Assembly (NCBI GenBank): GCA_900467185.1
Contig: UBPA01000008.1
Span: forward strand, 51,180 to 115,179
Length of the DNA: 64,000 nucleotides
From: Hyphomicrobiales bacterium
GTDB lineage: Bacteria; Pseudomonadota; Alphaproteobacteria; Rhizobiales; Rhizobiaceae
Reading direction: 5' to 3'
Both the position numbers and the translations under genes were made by a program. Of this stretch, positions 1-8,351 are shown piece after piece. The notes below the pieces were generated by a model. It was not told where the DNA came from. It did not search any database and worked only from the letters and a program-made list of their open reading frames with translations. Every line of letters begins with the position of its first letter. Positions within the stretch are counted from its first letter, which is position 1.

Positions 1-204
1 GCCGCCGGCCAGCGTCGAGCCAAGCAGCGAATAGGCATTGCGGATGAGGCGGGTGCCGCCATCGAGCGTCAGCACCGTATGGGACCCGGCCGAGTAGGGC
101 GGCAGGGCCTGCCCGTCGCGCCGGGCCAGCCGCAGCCGCTTGACGGTCGGCGACAGGGCCTCGGTCTCGATCACCCGCACGGGATACTGGACGCCGCCGC
201 TCAT
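1..204 (-). CDS. dmmB: Dimethylamine monooxygenase reductase subunit DmmB (partial, C-terminus beyond window)
   Basis: Only the first 68 residues lie in the window. They read as the start of a flavin-dependent ferredoxin-reductase-type subunit: a beta-rich N-terminus followed by RNAYSLLGS, which matches the flavin-binding R-x-Y-S-L motif of phthalate-dioxygenase-reductase-like enzymes. Known role in the Dmm system: passing electrons from NAD(P)H to the oxygenase that demethylates dimethylamine to methylamine and formaldehyde. The ATG at 204 overlaps the dmmA stop (ATGA), so the two are translationally coupled. The assignment as DmmB rather than another PDR/VanB reductase rests mainly on the dmmA neighbour. 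Confidence 0.8.
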   Translation of the reverse strand, partial: MSGGVQYPVRVIETEALSPTVKRLRLARRDGQALPPYSAGSHTVLTLDGGTRLIRNAYSLLGSTLAGG

Positions 205-809
205 GCGCCGAAGGCCTCTGCCGGCGGGATCTCGCCCGGCGCCTCGGCATCGATGCACACGCCCATGAAGGCGCCGAGGCGTCGGGAATAATGGTCGCGC
301 ACCAGAAGGTAGAGACCGCACTGGGAACACACAGTCGGGCTTGCCGCCACCCCGTCGGTGAAGCCCTTGCAATGAACGCACTGGACGCGGCGCGTCGGGG
401 CGCCGCGATGCTCCGTCTGGATCGCATCGGCATCGATGCCCCTCTGCAGGGCCTCGCTCCTGGCGCGGCCGATGAAATCCTCGCTGCCGCTGATGTAGAG
501 CCGCGTTCCCATGGTCGCCGAAGACAGCGTCGTTGCGAGTTCAGCCAGCAGGTCCTCGACGCCCGATGCGACATGCAGGGCCTCGCAGGAAAGGGACGCC
601 AGATCCGTCGCCGGCCGGCGATCGGCGCTGCGCGGTGCCGGCGAGAAAAGGATGCTCGTGCGAGCGAGGGCGTCGTGGCCGCGAAAGGCGTCGGTCACGG
701 CCGAGGCACCCTCGCCCTCGGCAAGGACGATATGCCGCGTCGCCTGGCGAACCGGTGCGAGCGTGCCGTAGAGCGGGCGGCTTCTGATCGGGGTAGGCTG
801 CATGGTCAT
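201..809 (-). CDS. dmmA: Dimethylamine monooxygenase subunit DmmA
   Basis: A 202-residue protein whose C-terminal third carries two CxxC pairs (C144/C147 and C161/C164) followed by RDHYSRR, the rubredoxin-like metal site typical of the DmmA family. Family knowledge: DmmA is part of the multi-subunit secondary-amine monooxygenase that oxidises dimethylamine to methylamine and formaldehyde. Two ATGs compete (809, or 803 giving MQPTP); neither has a strong ribosome site and the choice does not affect the domain. It lies 71 bases downstream of the permease gene and overlaps dmmB by four bases, so permease-dmmA-dmmB look like one operon. The remaining Dmm subunits should lie just left of the window. 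Confidence 0.85.
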   Translation of the reverse strand: MTMQPTPIRSRPLYGTLAPVRQATRHIVLAEGEGASAVTDAFRGHDALARTSILFSPAPRSADRRPATDLASLSCEALHVASGVEDLLAELATTLSSATMGTRLYISGSEDFIGRARSEALQRGIDADAIQTEHRGAPTRRVQCVHCKGFTDGVAASPTVCSQCGLYLLVRDHYSRRLGAFMGVCIDAEAPGEIPPAEAFGA

Positions 810-880
810 GTCTCGAAGGGATGTCAGGCGATCCGGGGACGGACGGCGCATGCGCGCCGTCCGTTGTGCTGGCGGGTGTC

Positions 881-2593
881 TCAGGCGCTGAAGAACCAGT
901 TGGACAGGAACACCACGGCCACGCCGGCAACGAGCGTGAGATAGGGGAGGATGCCGGCCTTGCGGTGCATGGTTTGTCCGGGCTTCACGCCGAGATCTTC
1001 CAGCATTTGCGCCGGGAACTGTCCGCGATCCTGGATGTAGTGGCGGAAGAAGAAGACCGGGATGATCAGCGCGGCGGTGATGATGCCCGCCCACAGCGCC
1101 ATCGGGTTCCAGACCTTGGCGCCGGCCCCCATGAAGACGGCATTGAGGAAGGCGAAGATGCCGCCGAGCGCCAGGAGAACGGTCGGCGCCCGGTAGGGTC
1201 GCGCGATATGCCCGGAGTCGATCCGGTGCAGCCAGCCGGCGTTCAGGTTGAGAAAGTTGAAGATGATGTAGCCGCAGTTCGACACCGCGAGGATGAAGAA
1301 GAAGCTGGTCGCATCGGCGCAGGCGATCGCCAGCACGACGAGGTTGACGATCAGATCCGTCCACATGGCCCGCGTCGGCGCGCCGTGTTCGTTGACGTGG
1401 GAGAGATATTTCGGCAGCCAGCCATCGACGGAGCCCTGGTAGAGCGTGCGCGAGGATCCGGCCATCGCCGTCATGAGGCAGAGCATCAGGGCGAGGATCA
1501 TCAGCATGACCAGCAGGCTTTCGATCAAGGCGCCGCCGCCCACCATGTGCGCCATGGCCGCCGCGACGCCCGAGCCATCGACGATCGGCGTGGCGAGCAT
1601 GCCGTTCAGCCCGAGGACCCCCTGGAAGGTGAAGGGAACGAGGCTGAACAGCGCCAGGCAGAGAAGGCCCGAGAAGAAGATGGCCTTGAACGTATCTTTG
1701 CCGGGATCGCGAAACTCGCTCGTGTAGCACACGGCGGTTTCAAAGCCGTAGGTCGACCATGCCGCGATGAACATGCCGCCCAGCACGAGCGTCCAGCCGG
1801 CGATGTCCCAGGCACCCGGTTCCGGCGCATAGGCGGTGGCGAGCGGCACGAGCGGCGAGAAGTTCGACCATGTGACGCCGCCGGTGACGAGCGGCACGAC
1901 CCCGACGATGACCATGGGGATGATGACGACGAGGCCGATATATTTCTGCACCTTGGCGGTCCCGAGAATGCCGCGGTGCTGCACGGCGAAGGTGACGAGC
2001 ATCAGGATGGCGCCGATGAAGAAGGCCGCGTTGAGCGAGAGCGAAACGGGCCCGAGCGTCGTCTGGAAGAGCGTCCAGGTGCGGATGGACGGCGTCAGCG
2101 CAGAGACGGCGGCGGCCGCCTTTTCCGCGTCGGGCACCGTCAGCGTCGCACCGTTGGCGGCGATCCAGTCGATAACGGCGGCGCTGTCGACGGCCGGCAC
2201 GGGCGCGAGCGCGTTGAGGATATAGGCGGCGGCGATCGAGCAGCCGAGCGAGAGCACGGGCGACCAGGCAAACCAGTTACACCAGACCGACAGCGGCGCG
2301 ATGGGCTTGGCATAGCGCACCCAGGCCGAGGCGCCGTAGATCGATGCGCCGCCCGATTTGTTGGGGAAGAGGCCGGCGATCTCGGCATAGGTGAAGGACT
2401 GGATGAACCCCATGATCATGGAGACGATCCAGACCGCGAAGGCGAGCGTGCCCACCGTGCCGGCGATGCCGCCGATGGAGAAGAGGACCAGCGCCGGCAC
2501 GCCGCTTGCGACCCAGAAGGCGCCCGTCCAGTTGATGCTACGATGCAGTTTTCCCGGCTCCGAAAGCTCGGAGCTTATGACCGTTGTCGACAT
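881..2593 (-). CDS. APC-superfamily permease, probable methylated amine or amino acid transporter
   Basis: A 570-residue, very hydrophobic protein with about twelve membrane segments. The N-terminal signature (SINWTGAFWVASGVPALVLF) and the G-G-A-S loop (NKSGGASIYGASAWVRYA) are of the APC amino acid/polyamine/organocation type. The start at 2593 (MSTTVIS) has a GGGGAA ribosome site; longer readings upstream are not protein-like. It is the first gene of the leftward operon with dmmA/dmmB and is divergent from the XRE-cupin regulator. The natural inference is uptake of dimethylamine, methylamine or a glutamyl derivative, but the substrate cannot be read from sequence. A region of about 60 residues between helices (near residues 140-180) is longer than usual. 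Confidence 0.75.
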   Translation of the reverse strand: MSTTVISSELSEPGKLHRSINWTGAFWVASGVPALVLFSIGGIAGTVGTLAFAVWIVSMIMGFIQSFTYAEIAGLFPNKSGGASIYGASAWVRYAKPIAPLSVWCNWFAWSPVLSLGCSIAAAYILNALAPVPAVDSAAVIDWIAANGATLTVPDAEKAAAAVSALTPSIRTWTLFQTTLGPVSLSLNAAFFIGAILMLVTFAVQHRGILGTAKVQKYIGLVVIIPMVIVGVVPLVTGGVTWSNFSPLVPLATAYAPEPGAWDIAGWTLVLGGMFIAAWSTYGFETAVCYTSEFRDPGKDTFKAIFFSGLLCLALFSLVPFTFQGVLGLNGMLATPIVDGSGVAAAMAHMVGGGALIESLLVMLMILALMLCLMTAMAGSSRTLYQGSVDGWLPKYLSHVNEHGAPTRAMWTDLIVNLVVLAIACADATSFFFILAVSNCGYIIFNFLNLNAGWLHRIDSGHIARPYRAPTVLLALGGIFAFLNAVFMGAGAKVWNPMALWAGIITAALIIPVFFFRHYIQDRGQFPAQMLEDLGVKPGQTMHRKAGILPYLTLVAGVAVVFLSNWFFSA

Positions 2594-2836
2594 AGCTGTT
2601 CCCCGCCACGTTCTGTTTTGTGTAAGTCGGACTGCTATTGGCGCCGATCGAGATCGGCTGGCATGTGCAGAGGGCCTTGGCGACGGCCGAACCCGTGCTG
2701 CAGGAAATCGTCCGGGAGCCGGGCGATCCGGTACGCCGTGCGCGCTTGCCCTGTTCTGGCGGCGTCGGATGTCTGTCCGTGCCGACTGTCGGGTTCTTGG
2801 CGGCAATCATGCTGCCGGGTTTCCGGTTTGTCAAAG

Positions 2837-2867
2837 GTTCTTCTTTAAGAGAAACAAATTTTCTTCT
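2837..2867. promoter_or_regulatory. Candidate XRE-cupin operator in the divergent permease/regulator region
   Basis: An AT-rich island in otherwise GC-rich DNA contains an imperfect palindrome, GTTCTTCTTTAAGAGAAAC (2837-2855), overlapping a second AAGA...TTCTTCTT pair ending at 2867. The same half-sites (AAGAAA and TTTCTT) recur at 3765-3781, directly after the regulator gene and before mgsA. Shared half-sites at both ends of a regulator gene suggest it binds both. This is inference from the repeats only. Confidence 0.45.
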
Positions 2868-3080
2868 TAATTTTTAGGCTTGCAAATTTTGTGGGCAGAA
2901 AGTGCCTTTGAGGGCAGGGATTGACCACTTTCTAGCCTTTTCCGGATCGATTAGACATTGCCGCCGATCATGCCGCGCGACATAATGGTGTGCCGTACCG
3001 CGCTCGGGACCATAGACCCTGTCGCCGCAGAGCCTGCCGGCCTTGCGGGCCGGCACCCTCTTCAACCAACGGGAGACGAT

Positions 3081-3755
3081 GTGTCGGAACCGGCCAAACC
3101 TGTCCTATCCAAGCCCGTCATCCTCGCCCAGGACCCGCATGCGGTTCGCGAGCCGAAGGAAAACAATCTCGAAATGGCGATCGGCCACGAGGTGCGCGCC
3201 TATCGCAAGCGCCTCGGTATCACCGTGTCGGATCTTGCGGGCGCGACCGGGCTTTCGGTCGGCATGCTGTCGAAGATCGAGAATGGCAACATCTCACCCT
3301 CGCTGACCACGCTGCAATCGCTGTCGAAGGCGCTCGGCGTGCCGCTGACGGCATTCTTCCGCAGCTTCGAGGAGCCGCGCAACGCGATCTTCGTCAAGGC
3401 AGGGGAGGGCGTCAACATCGAGCGCCGGGGCACGCGTGCCGGCCACCAGTACAGTTTGCTCGGCCATATCGACAACAATACGAGCGGCGTGACGGTCGAG
3501 CCCTACCTGATCACGCTGACGACCGAATCCGACGTGTTCCCGACCTTCCAGCACGAGGGCATGGAGTTTCTCTACATGCTGGACGGCGCCGTGACCTACC
3601 GGCACGGCGACCGGACGTTCGAGATGGAGGCGGGCGACAGCCTGTTCTTCGACGCCGATGCGCCGCATGGTCCGAGCGAGCTGACGAAGCTGCCCGCGCG
3701 CTACCTGTCCATCATTTCCTACCCCACCAAGCGCAATGGCGGAGACGGGCAGTGA
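3081..3755 (+). CDS. XRE-family regulator with C-terminal cupin domain
   Basis: A 224-residue protein. Residues ~35-90 form an HTH of the XRE type (GHEVRAYRKRLGITVSDLAG, then SVGMLSKIENG). Residues ~150-215 form a cupin with the HEGMEFLYMLDG strand, the usual ligand-sensing part of this PuuR/SutR-like group. The GTG at 3081 is preferred because GGGAGA sits five bases upstream; a longer reading from 2958 would start with a low-complexity stretch unlike the family. It sits between the permease-dmm operon and the mgsABC-gmaS-purU genes, so it probably controls both in response to a methylated amine or glutamyl-amide. Effector and sign of control are unknown. Confidence 0.85.
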   Translation: MSEPAKPVLSKPVILAQDPHAVREPKENNLEMAIGHEVRAYRKRLGITVSDLAGATGLSVGMLSKIENGNISPSLTTLQSLSKALGVPLTAFFRSFEEPRNAIFVKAGEGVNIERRGTRAGHQYSLLGHIDNNTSGVTVEPYLITLTTESDVFPTFQHEGMEFLYMLDGAVTYRHGDRTFEMEAGDSLFFDADAPHGPSELTKLPARYLSIISYPTKRNGGDGQ

Positions 3756-3764
3756 TTGCCTTAA

Positions 3765-3781
3765 AAGAAAAAAAGTTTCTT
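3765..3781. promoter_or_regulatory. Inverted repeat AAGAAA-N5-TTTCTT upstream of mgsA
   Basis: A perfect 6-bp inverted repeat with a 5-bp spacer, in the 88-base gap between the regulator stop and mgsA. It matches the AT-rich repeat upstream of the regulator at 2837-2867. Most simply it is an operator for the neighbouring XRE-cupin protein. No promoter elements could be assigned with confidence. Confidence 0.5.
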
Positions 3782-3843
3782 GGTGATTGATATCGCGCAG
3801 GGCGCATGTTAGCCATTGACCATCGAATAACAGGATGGTGGCG

Positions 3844-4746
3844 ATGTGCGGCATTGTGGGATTGTTTCTCAAAGATGAGACGCTGCGGCCGGAACTCGGC
3901 CGAATGCTGTCGGACATGCTGATCATCATGACGGACCGGGGCCCGGACTCCGCCGGCATCGCGATCTATAACGCTCCGACAGCCGGCACCTGGAAGCTGA
4001 CGCTGCAGTCGGCGGAGCCGGGTGTCGATTTCGCAGGCCTGTCCGAAGCCCTCGCGTCCCGCGACATTCCCGCCCGCGTCACGGTCAAGGATACGCATGC
4101 GGTGGTCGAAACGACGGCCGGCGTTGCCGACGTCCGCGCGTTTCTTCAGGAGGCCCGTCCGCAGATCCGCATCATGGGCACCGGCGAAAGCGTCGAGATC
4201 TACAAGGAAACCGGGCTTCCCCGGGATGTGGTCGACCGGTTCGACGTCCGCGCGATGAGCGGCACGCACGGCATCGGCCACACTCGCATGGCAACGGAAT
4301 CGGCCGTGACGACGCTCGGGGCGCATCCGTTTTCGACCGGCGCCGACCAGTGCCTCGTTCACAACGGCTCGCTCTCCAACCACAACAATCTGCGCCGCAC
4401 GCTGATCCGCGAAGGCATGACCTTCGAGACGCAGAACGACAGCGAGGTCGCCGCCGCCTATCTCACCGCCGAGATGGCCAAGGGCAAGGACCTAGGCGAA
4501 GCGCTGACCGGCGCGCTCGACGATCTCGACGGCTTCTTCACCTTCGTCGTCGGCACGAAATCCGGTTTCGGCGTGGTGCGCGATCCCATCGCCTGCAAGC
4601 CGGCCGTCATGGCCGAAACCGACCAGTATGTCGCCTTCGGCTCCGAATACCGCGCGCTGGTCAACCTGCCGGGCATCGAGACGGCCCGCGTGTGGGAGCC
4701 CGAGCCCGCCACCGTCTATTTCTGGGATCACGCAAAAGCCGCCTGA
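3844..4746 (+). CDS. mgsA: N-methylglutamate synthase subunit A (class II glutamine amidotransferase, GlxB-like)
   Basis: A 300-residue Ntn-type glutamine amidotransferase. The start at 3844 is fixed by chemistry: it leaves Cys2 (MCGIVG) as the N-terminal nucleophile after Met removal, whereas the ATG at 3835 would bury it. R148 (GHTRMAT) and N174-G175 (VHNGSLSNH) are the expected substrate and oxyanion residues. In the N-methylglutamate pathway this subunit releases the amine from gamma-glutamylmethylamide or glutamine, to be joined to 2-oxoglutarate by MgsC. It is followed by mgsB (56 bases) and mgsC. The same three-gene set was earlier named glxBCD in rhizobia; the gmaS and mgd neighbours favour the Mgs role. 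Confidence 0.9.
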   Translation: MCGIVGLFLKDETLRPELGRMLSDMLIIMTDRGPDSAGIAIYNAPTAGTWKLTLQSAEPGVDFAGLSEALASRDIPARVTVKDTHAVVETTAGVADVRAFLQEARPQIRIMGTGESVEIYKETGLPRDVVDRFDVRAMSGTHGIGHTRMATESAVTTLGAHPFSTGADQCLVHNGSLSNHNNLRRTLIREGMTFETQNDSEVAAAYLTAEMAKGKDLGEALTGALDDLDGFFTFVVGTKSGFGVVRDPIACKPAVMAETDQYVAFGSEYRALVNLPGIETARVWEPEPATVYFWDHAKAA

Positions 4747-4802
4747 GACCCGAGGGGCGCCAGCAAAACGGGACCCGGGCGTCCCCGCCATAGAGGAACA
4801 CA

Positions 4803-5489
4803 ATGCCGACATTCGATCTGTCCTCCACGCCGCTGCGCGACCTCAACAGTGCCCTCCACACGCTGTCCAAGGGCGCCAACGACACGGCCTTCGACGTCGT
4901 CAATCCGCGCGGTGCCCATGCGGTCGCCGTCGGCATCGATGCGCCCGTCACCGTCGAGGTGCGCGGTTCCGTCGGCTACTACTGCGCCGGCATGAACGAT
5001 GGCGGCATCGTCACCGTCCACGGTTCGGCAGGGCCGGGGGTCGCCGAAAACATGATGTCGGGCACCGTCGTCATCGAGGGCGATGCCAGCCAGTATGCCG
5101 GCGCCACGGGGCAGGGCGGCCTGCTCGTCATCAAGGGCAATGCGGCCTCGCGCTGCGGCATTTCCATGAAGGGCATCGATATCGTCGTCCATGGCAATAT
5201 CGGCCATATGTCGGCCTTCATGGGCCAGTCGGGCCATCTCGTGGTGCTGGGCGACGCGGGCGATGCGCTGGGCGACAGCCTCTACGAGGCGAAGCTGTTC
5301 GTGCGCGGCACCGTAAAGAGCCTGGGTACCGACTGCATCGAGAAGCCGATGCGGCCGGAACATCTGGAGACCTTGCGCGGGCTGCTCGACAGGGCGGGCG
5401 TCACCGATGCGACGCCGCAGGAGTTCCGGCGCTACGGTTCGGCGCGGACGCTCTACACGTTCAACATCGACAATGCCGACGCGTATTGA
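4803..5489 (+). CDS. mgsB: N-methylglutamate synthase subunit B (GltS alpha-helix/GXGXG domain protein, GlxC-like)
   Basis: A 228-residue protein made mostly of the right-handed beta-helix with repeating G-x-x-G turns (GYYCAGMNDGGIVTVHGSAG, then GQGGLLVIKG and GHLVVLGDAG). This is the C-terminal structural domain of glutamate synthase large subunits, here as a separate polypeptide. In Mgs it is thought to hold the amidotransferase and FMN subunits together and has no known catalytic residues. An AGAGGAA ribosome site ends six bases before the ATG. It sits between mgsA and mgsC in the same operon. Confidence 0.9.
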   Translation: MPTFDLSSTPLRDLNSALHTLSKGANDTAFDVVNPRGAHAVAVGIDAPVTVEVRGSVGYYCAGMNDGGIVTVHGSAGPGVAENMMSGTVVIEGDASQYAGATGQGGLLVIKGNAASRCGISMKGIDIVVHGNIGHMSAFMGQSGHLVVLGDAGDALGDSLYEAKLFVRGTVKSLGTDCIEKPMRPEHLETLRGLLDRAGVTDATPQEFRRYGSARTLYTFNIDNADAY

Positions 5490-5507
5490 AGGCCCGAGGG
5501 ATCATCC

Positions 5508-6836
5508 ATGAGCTATCACAACCCCTATACCCCGCCGCGCAAGTCGGCGACCTTCGATGATGCGACGCTGGCCGAGATCCGCCGCGCCGCCGCCACCGGC
5601 ATCTACGACATTCGCGGGGCAGGCACGAAGCGCAAGCTGCCCCATTTCGACGACCTCCTGTTTCTCGGCGCCTCGATCTCGCGCTATCCGCTCGAAGGCT
5701 ACCGGGAGAAATGCGACACCTCCGTCGTGCTCGGCACGCGGTTCGCCAAAAAGCCCATCCGCCTGAAGACACCGATCACCATTGCCGGCATGTCGTTCGG
5801 GGCCCTTTCCGGCAACGCCAAGGAAGCGCTCGGCCGCGGTGCGACGATCGCCGGCACCTCGACCACCACGGGCGACGGGGGCATGACCGACGAGGAGCGC
5901 GGGCACAGCGAGATGCTGGTCTACCAGTATCTGCCCTCGCGCTACGGCATGAACCCGCGCGACCTGCGCCGGGCCGATGCGATTGAGATCGTCATCGGGC
6001 AGGGCGCCAAGCCCGGCGGCGGCGGCATGCTGCTCGGCCAGAAGATTTCCGACCGCGTTGCCCAGATGCGCAACCTGCCGAAGGGCATCGACCAGCGCTC
6101 GGCCTGCCGCCACCCCGACTGGACCGGCCCGGACGATCTGGAGATCAAGATCCTCGAACTGCGCGAGATCACCGACTGGGAAAAGCCGATCTATGTGAAG
6201 GTCGGCGGCTCCCGCCCCTATTACGACACGGCGCTGGCCGTGAAGGCCGGTGCCGATGTGGTGGTGCTCGACGGCATGCAGGGCGGAACGGCGGCGACGC
6301 AGGACGTCTTCATCGAGAATGTCGGCATGCCGATCCTCGCCTGCATCCGCCCGGCCGTCCAGGCGCTGCAGGATCTCGGGCTTCACCGCAGCGTGCAGCT
6401 CATCGTCTCCGGCGGCATCCGCTCGGGCGCGGATGTGGCGAAGGCCCTGGCGCTCGGCGCCGATGCGGTCGCCATCGGCACGGCCGCGCTGGTGGCGCTC
6501 GGCGACAACGACCCGAAATGGGAAGACGAGTACCAGAAGCTCGGCACGACGGCCGGCGCCTATGACGACTGGCACGAGGGCAAGGACCCGGCCGGCATCA
6601 CCACGCAGGACCCGGAGCTGGCCGCCCGCCTCGACCCGGTGGCGGCCGGACGGCGCCTTGCCAACTACCTCAAGGTCATGACGCTGGAGGCGCAGACGAT
6701 CGCGCGCGCCTGCGGCAAGAACCACCTGCACAATCTGGAGCCCGAGGACCTCTGCGCGCTGACGATGGAAGCGGCCGCCATGGCGCAGATCCCGCTCGCC
6801 GGCACCAGCTGGTATCCGGGCAAGGGAGGATTTTGA
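5508..6836 (+). CDS. mgsC: N-methylglutamate synthase subunit C (glutamate synthase FMN-binding domain, GlxD-like)
   Basis: A 442-residue TIM-barrel protein equivalent to the central FMN domain of glutamate synthase. Visible landmarks are GQGAKPGGGGMLLGQKIS, VLDGMQGGTAAT and VSGGIRSGADVAKALALGAD (the C-terminal phosphate/FMN loop). It would reduce the imine formed from 2-oxoglutarate and methylamine to N-methylglutamate. It starts 18 bases after the mgsB stop, so mgsABC are one transcription unit. A flavodoxin or pyridine-nucleotide partner for electron delivery is not seen nearby. Confidence 0.9.
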   Translation: MSYHNPYTPPRKSATFDDATLAEIRRAAATGIYDIRGAGTKRKLPHFDDLLFLGASISRYPLEGYREKCDTSVVLGTRFAKKPIRLKTPITIAGMSFGALSGNAKEALGRGATIAGTSTTTGDGGMTDEERGHSEMLVYQYLPSRYGMNPRDLRRADAIEIVIGQGAKPGGGGMLLGQKISDRVAQMRNLPKGIDQRSACRHPDWTGPDDLEIKILELREITDWEKPIYVKVGGSRPYYDTALAVKAGADVVVLDGMQGGTAATQDVFIENVGMPILACIRPAVQALQDLGLHRSVQLIVSGGIRSGADVAKALALGADAVAIGTAALVALGDNDPKWEDEYQKLGTTAGAYDDWHEGKDPAGITTQDPELAARLDPVAAGRRLANYLKVMTLEAQTIARACGKNHLHNLEPEDLCALTMEAAAMAQIPLAGTSWYPGKGGF

Positions 6837-6984
6837 AAGACCGTCCTCTCTCCGTGGCATTCCCTAAAGACGCAGCAAGCAAGCTTCGCCAGGGAATGCT
6901 TCGGCCGGACGGCACGGCGGGACCGCGTTTGGGAGGATGCGGTTCGCCCTCGTTGAGTGTCTGATAATCCATAAGGGGAACGAC
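6837..6984 (+). other. 148-base leader between mgsC and gmaS with long-loop inverted repeat
   Basis: This gap is much longer than the others in the operon. It holds a perfect 9-bp inverted repeat, GCATTCCCT (6857-6865) and AGGGAATGC (6891-6899), separated by 25 bases, with no T-run after it. It could be a processing site, an attenuator, or the site of a second promoter for gmaS. No known riboswitch class was recognised. Confidence 0.35.
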
Positions 6985-8292
6985 GTGACACTGGATCTCT
7001 CGACCTATGCCGCCGAACACGGCATCCGCTATTTCATGATCAGCTATACCGATCTTTTCGGCGCCCAGCGCGCCAAGCTCGTGCCGGCGCAGGCCATCGC
7101 CGACATGCAGGCCGATGGCGCCGGCTTCGCGGGCTTTGCGACCTGGCTCGACCTGTCGCCGGCCCATCCCGATCTCTTCGCCCTGCCGGATCCGTCCTCC
7201 GTCATCCAGCTGCCGTGGAAGAAGGACGTGGCCTGGGTGGCGGCCGATTGCCGGATGGACGACAAGCCGCTCGACCAGGCGCCGCGCGTGCTGTTGAAGC
7301 GGCTGGTGGCGGAAGCCGCCGAGATGGGGCTCAGGGTCAAGACCGGCGTCGAGCCCGAGTTCTTCCTCACCACCGCGGACGGGTCCGTGATTTCCGACGT
7401 TTACGACACGGCGGAAAAGCCCTGCTACGACCAGCAGGCGGTCATGCGGCGGTTCGACGTGATCGCCGAGATCTGCGATGCCATGCTCGAGCTTGGCTGG
7501 AAGCCCTATCAGAACGACCATGAGGACGCGAACGGCCAGTTCGAGATGAACTGGGAATATGACGATGTGCTTGCCACGGCCGACAAGCACTCCTTCTTCA
7601 AGTTCATGGTCAAGTCCATCGCCGAGAAGCACGGGCTGCGCGCCACCTTCATGCCGAAGCCGTTCAAGGGGCTGACCGGCAATGGCTGCCACGCCCATAT
7701 CTCCGTCTGGGATCTCGCCGGCAAGACCAATGTCTTTGCCGATGCCGATATGCCTTTCGGTTTGTCGGCCACCGGCAAGACCTTCCTCGGCGGCATTATG
7801 AAACATGCCTCGGCGCTCGCCGCCATCACCAATCCCACCGTCAATTCCTACAAGCGCATCAACGCGCCGCGCACCGTGTCCGGGGCCACATGGGCGCCGA
7901 ACACCGTGACATGGACCGGCAACAACCGCACGCATATGGTGCGCGTTCCCGGTCCCGGCCGCTTCGAGCTTCGCCTGCCGGACGGCGCCGTCAACCCCTA
8001 CCTGTTACAGGCAATTATCCTTGCCGCCGGCATGTCGGGCATGCGCACCAAGGCCGATCCGGGCCCGCACCACGATATCGACATGTACCGCGAGGGCCAT
8101 ACGGTGACCAACGCGCCGCGGCTGCCGCTGAACCTGCTCGACGCGCTGCGCGACTACGAAAAGGACGAGGCGCTGCAGGCGGCGATGGGCCGGGACTTCT
8201 CCGCCGCCTATCTCAAGCTGAAGCATGGCGAGTGGACGAGCTATTGCAGCCATTTCACCGCCTGGGAGCGCGAAACCACGCTGGACATCTAG
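6985..8292 (+). CDS. gmaS: Gamma-glutamylmethylamide synthetase (glutamine synthetase family)
   Basis: A 435-residue glutamine-synthetase-fold enzyme. Metal- and substrate-site motifs are present: VEPEFFL (E123, E125), NGNGCHAHISVW, NPTVNSYKRI and NRTHMVRVPG. The GTG start at 6985 follows AAGGGGAA by four bases; the longer reading from 6937 adds a leader absent from the family. GmaS ligates methylamine to glutamate using ATP. It is distinguished from housekeeping GlnA by length and by the mgsABC/mgd context; earlier rhizobial annotation calls this gene glnT or type III glutamine synthetase. It provides the substrate for MgsABC encoded just upstream. Confidence 0.88.
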   Translation: MTLDLSTYAAEHGIRYFMISYTDLFGAQRAKLVPAQAIADMQADGAGFAGFATWLDLSPAHPDLFALPDPSSVIQLPWKKDVAWVAADCRMDDKPLDQAPRVLLKRLVAEAAEMGLRVKTGVEPEFFLTTADGSVISDVYDTAEKPCYDQQAVMRRFDVIAEICDAMLELGWKPYQNDHEDANGQFEMNWEYDDVLATADKHSFFKFMVKSIAEKHGLRATFMPKPFKGLTGNGCHAHISVWDLAGKTNVFADADMPFGLSATGKTFLGGIMKHASALAAITNPTVNSYKRINAPRTVSGATWAPNTVTWTGNNRTHMVRVPGPGRFELRLPDGAVNPYLLQAIILAAGMSGMRTKADPGPHHDIDMYREGHTVTNAPRLPLNLLDALRDYEKDEALQAAMGRDFSAAYLKLKHGEWTSYCSHFTAWERETTLDI

Positions 8293-8351
8293 GGTCTCGG
8301 ATCCGCCGTCCCCTCGACATCAACCCCGCACCCCCAAGGAAAGGACGCCTC

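Noticed and set aside
821..2848. A 675-residue open frame on the + strand across the permease
   Set aside because: It is the antisense shadow of the permease and dmmA genes: rich in Arg, Glu, Gly, no domain, and the opposite strand has clear membrane-protein sense.
2874..3065. A 63-residue leftward frame before the regulator
   Set aside because: Low-complexity and overlapping the candidate operator and promoter; no ribosome site.
5502..7935. Long leftward frames opposite mgsC and gmaS
   Set aside because: No family resemblance; the + strand has glutamate synthase and glutamine synthetase motifs throughout.
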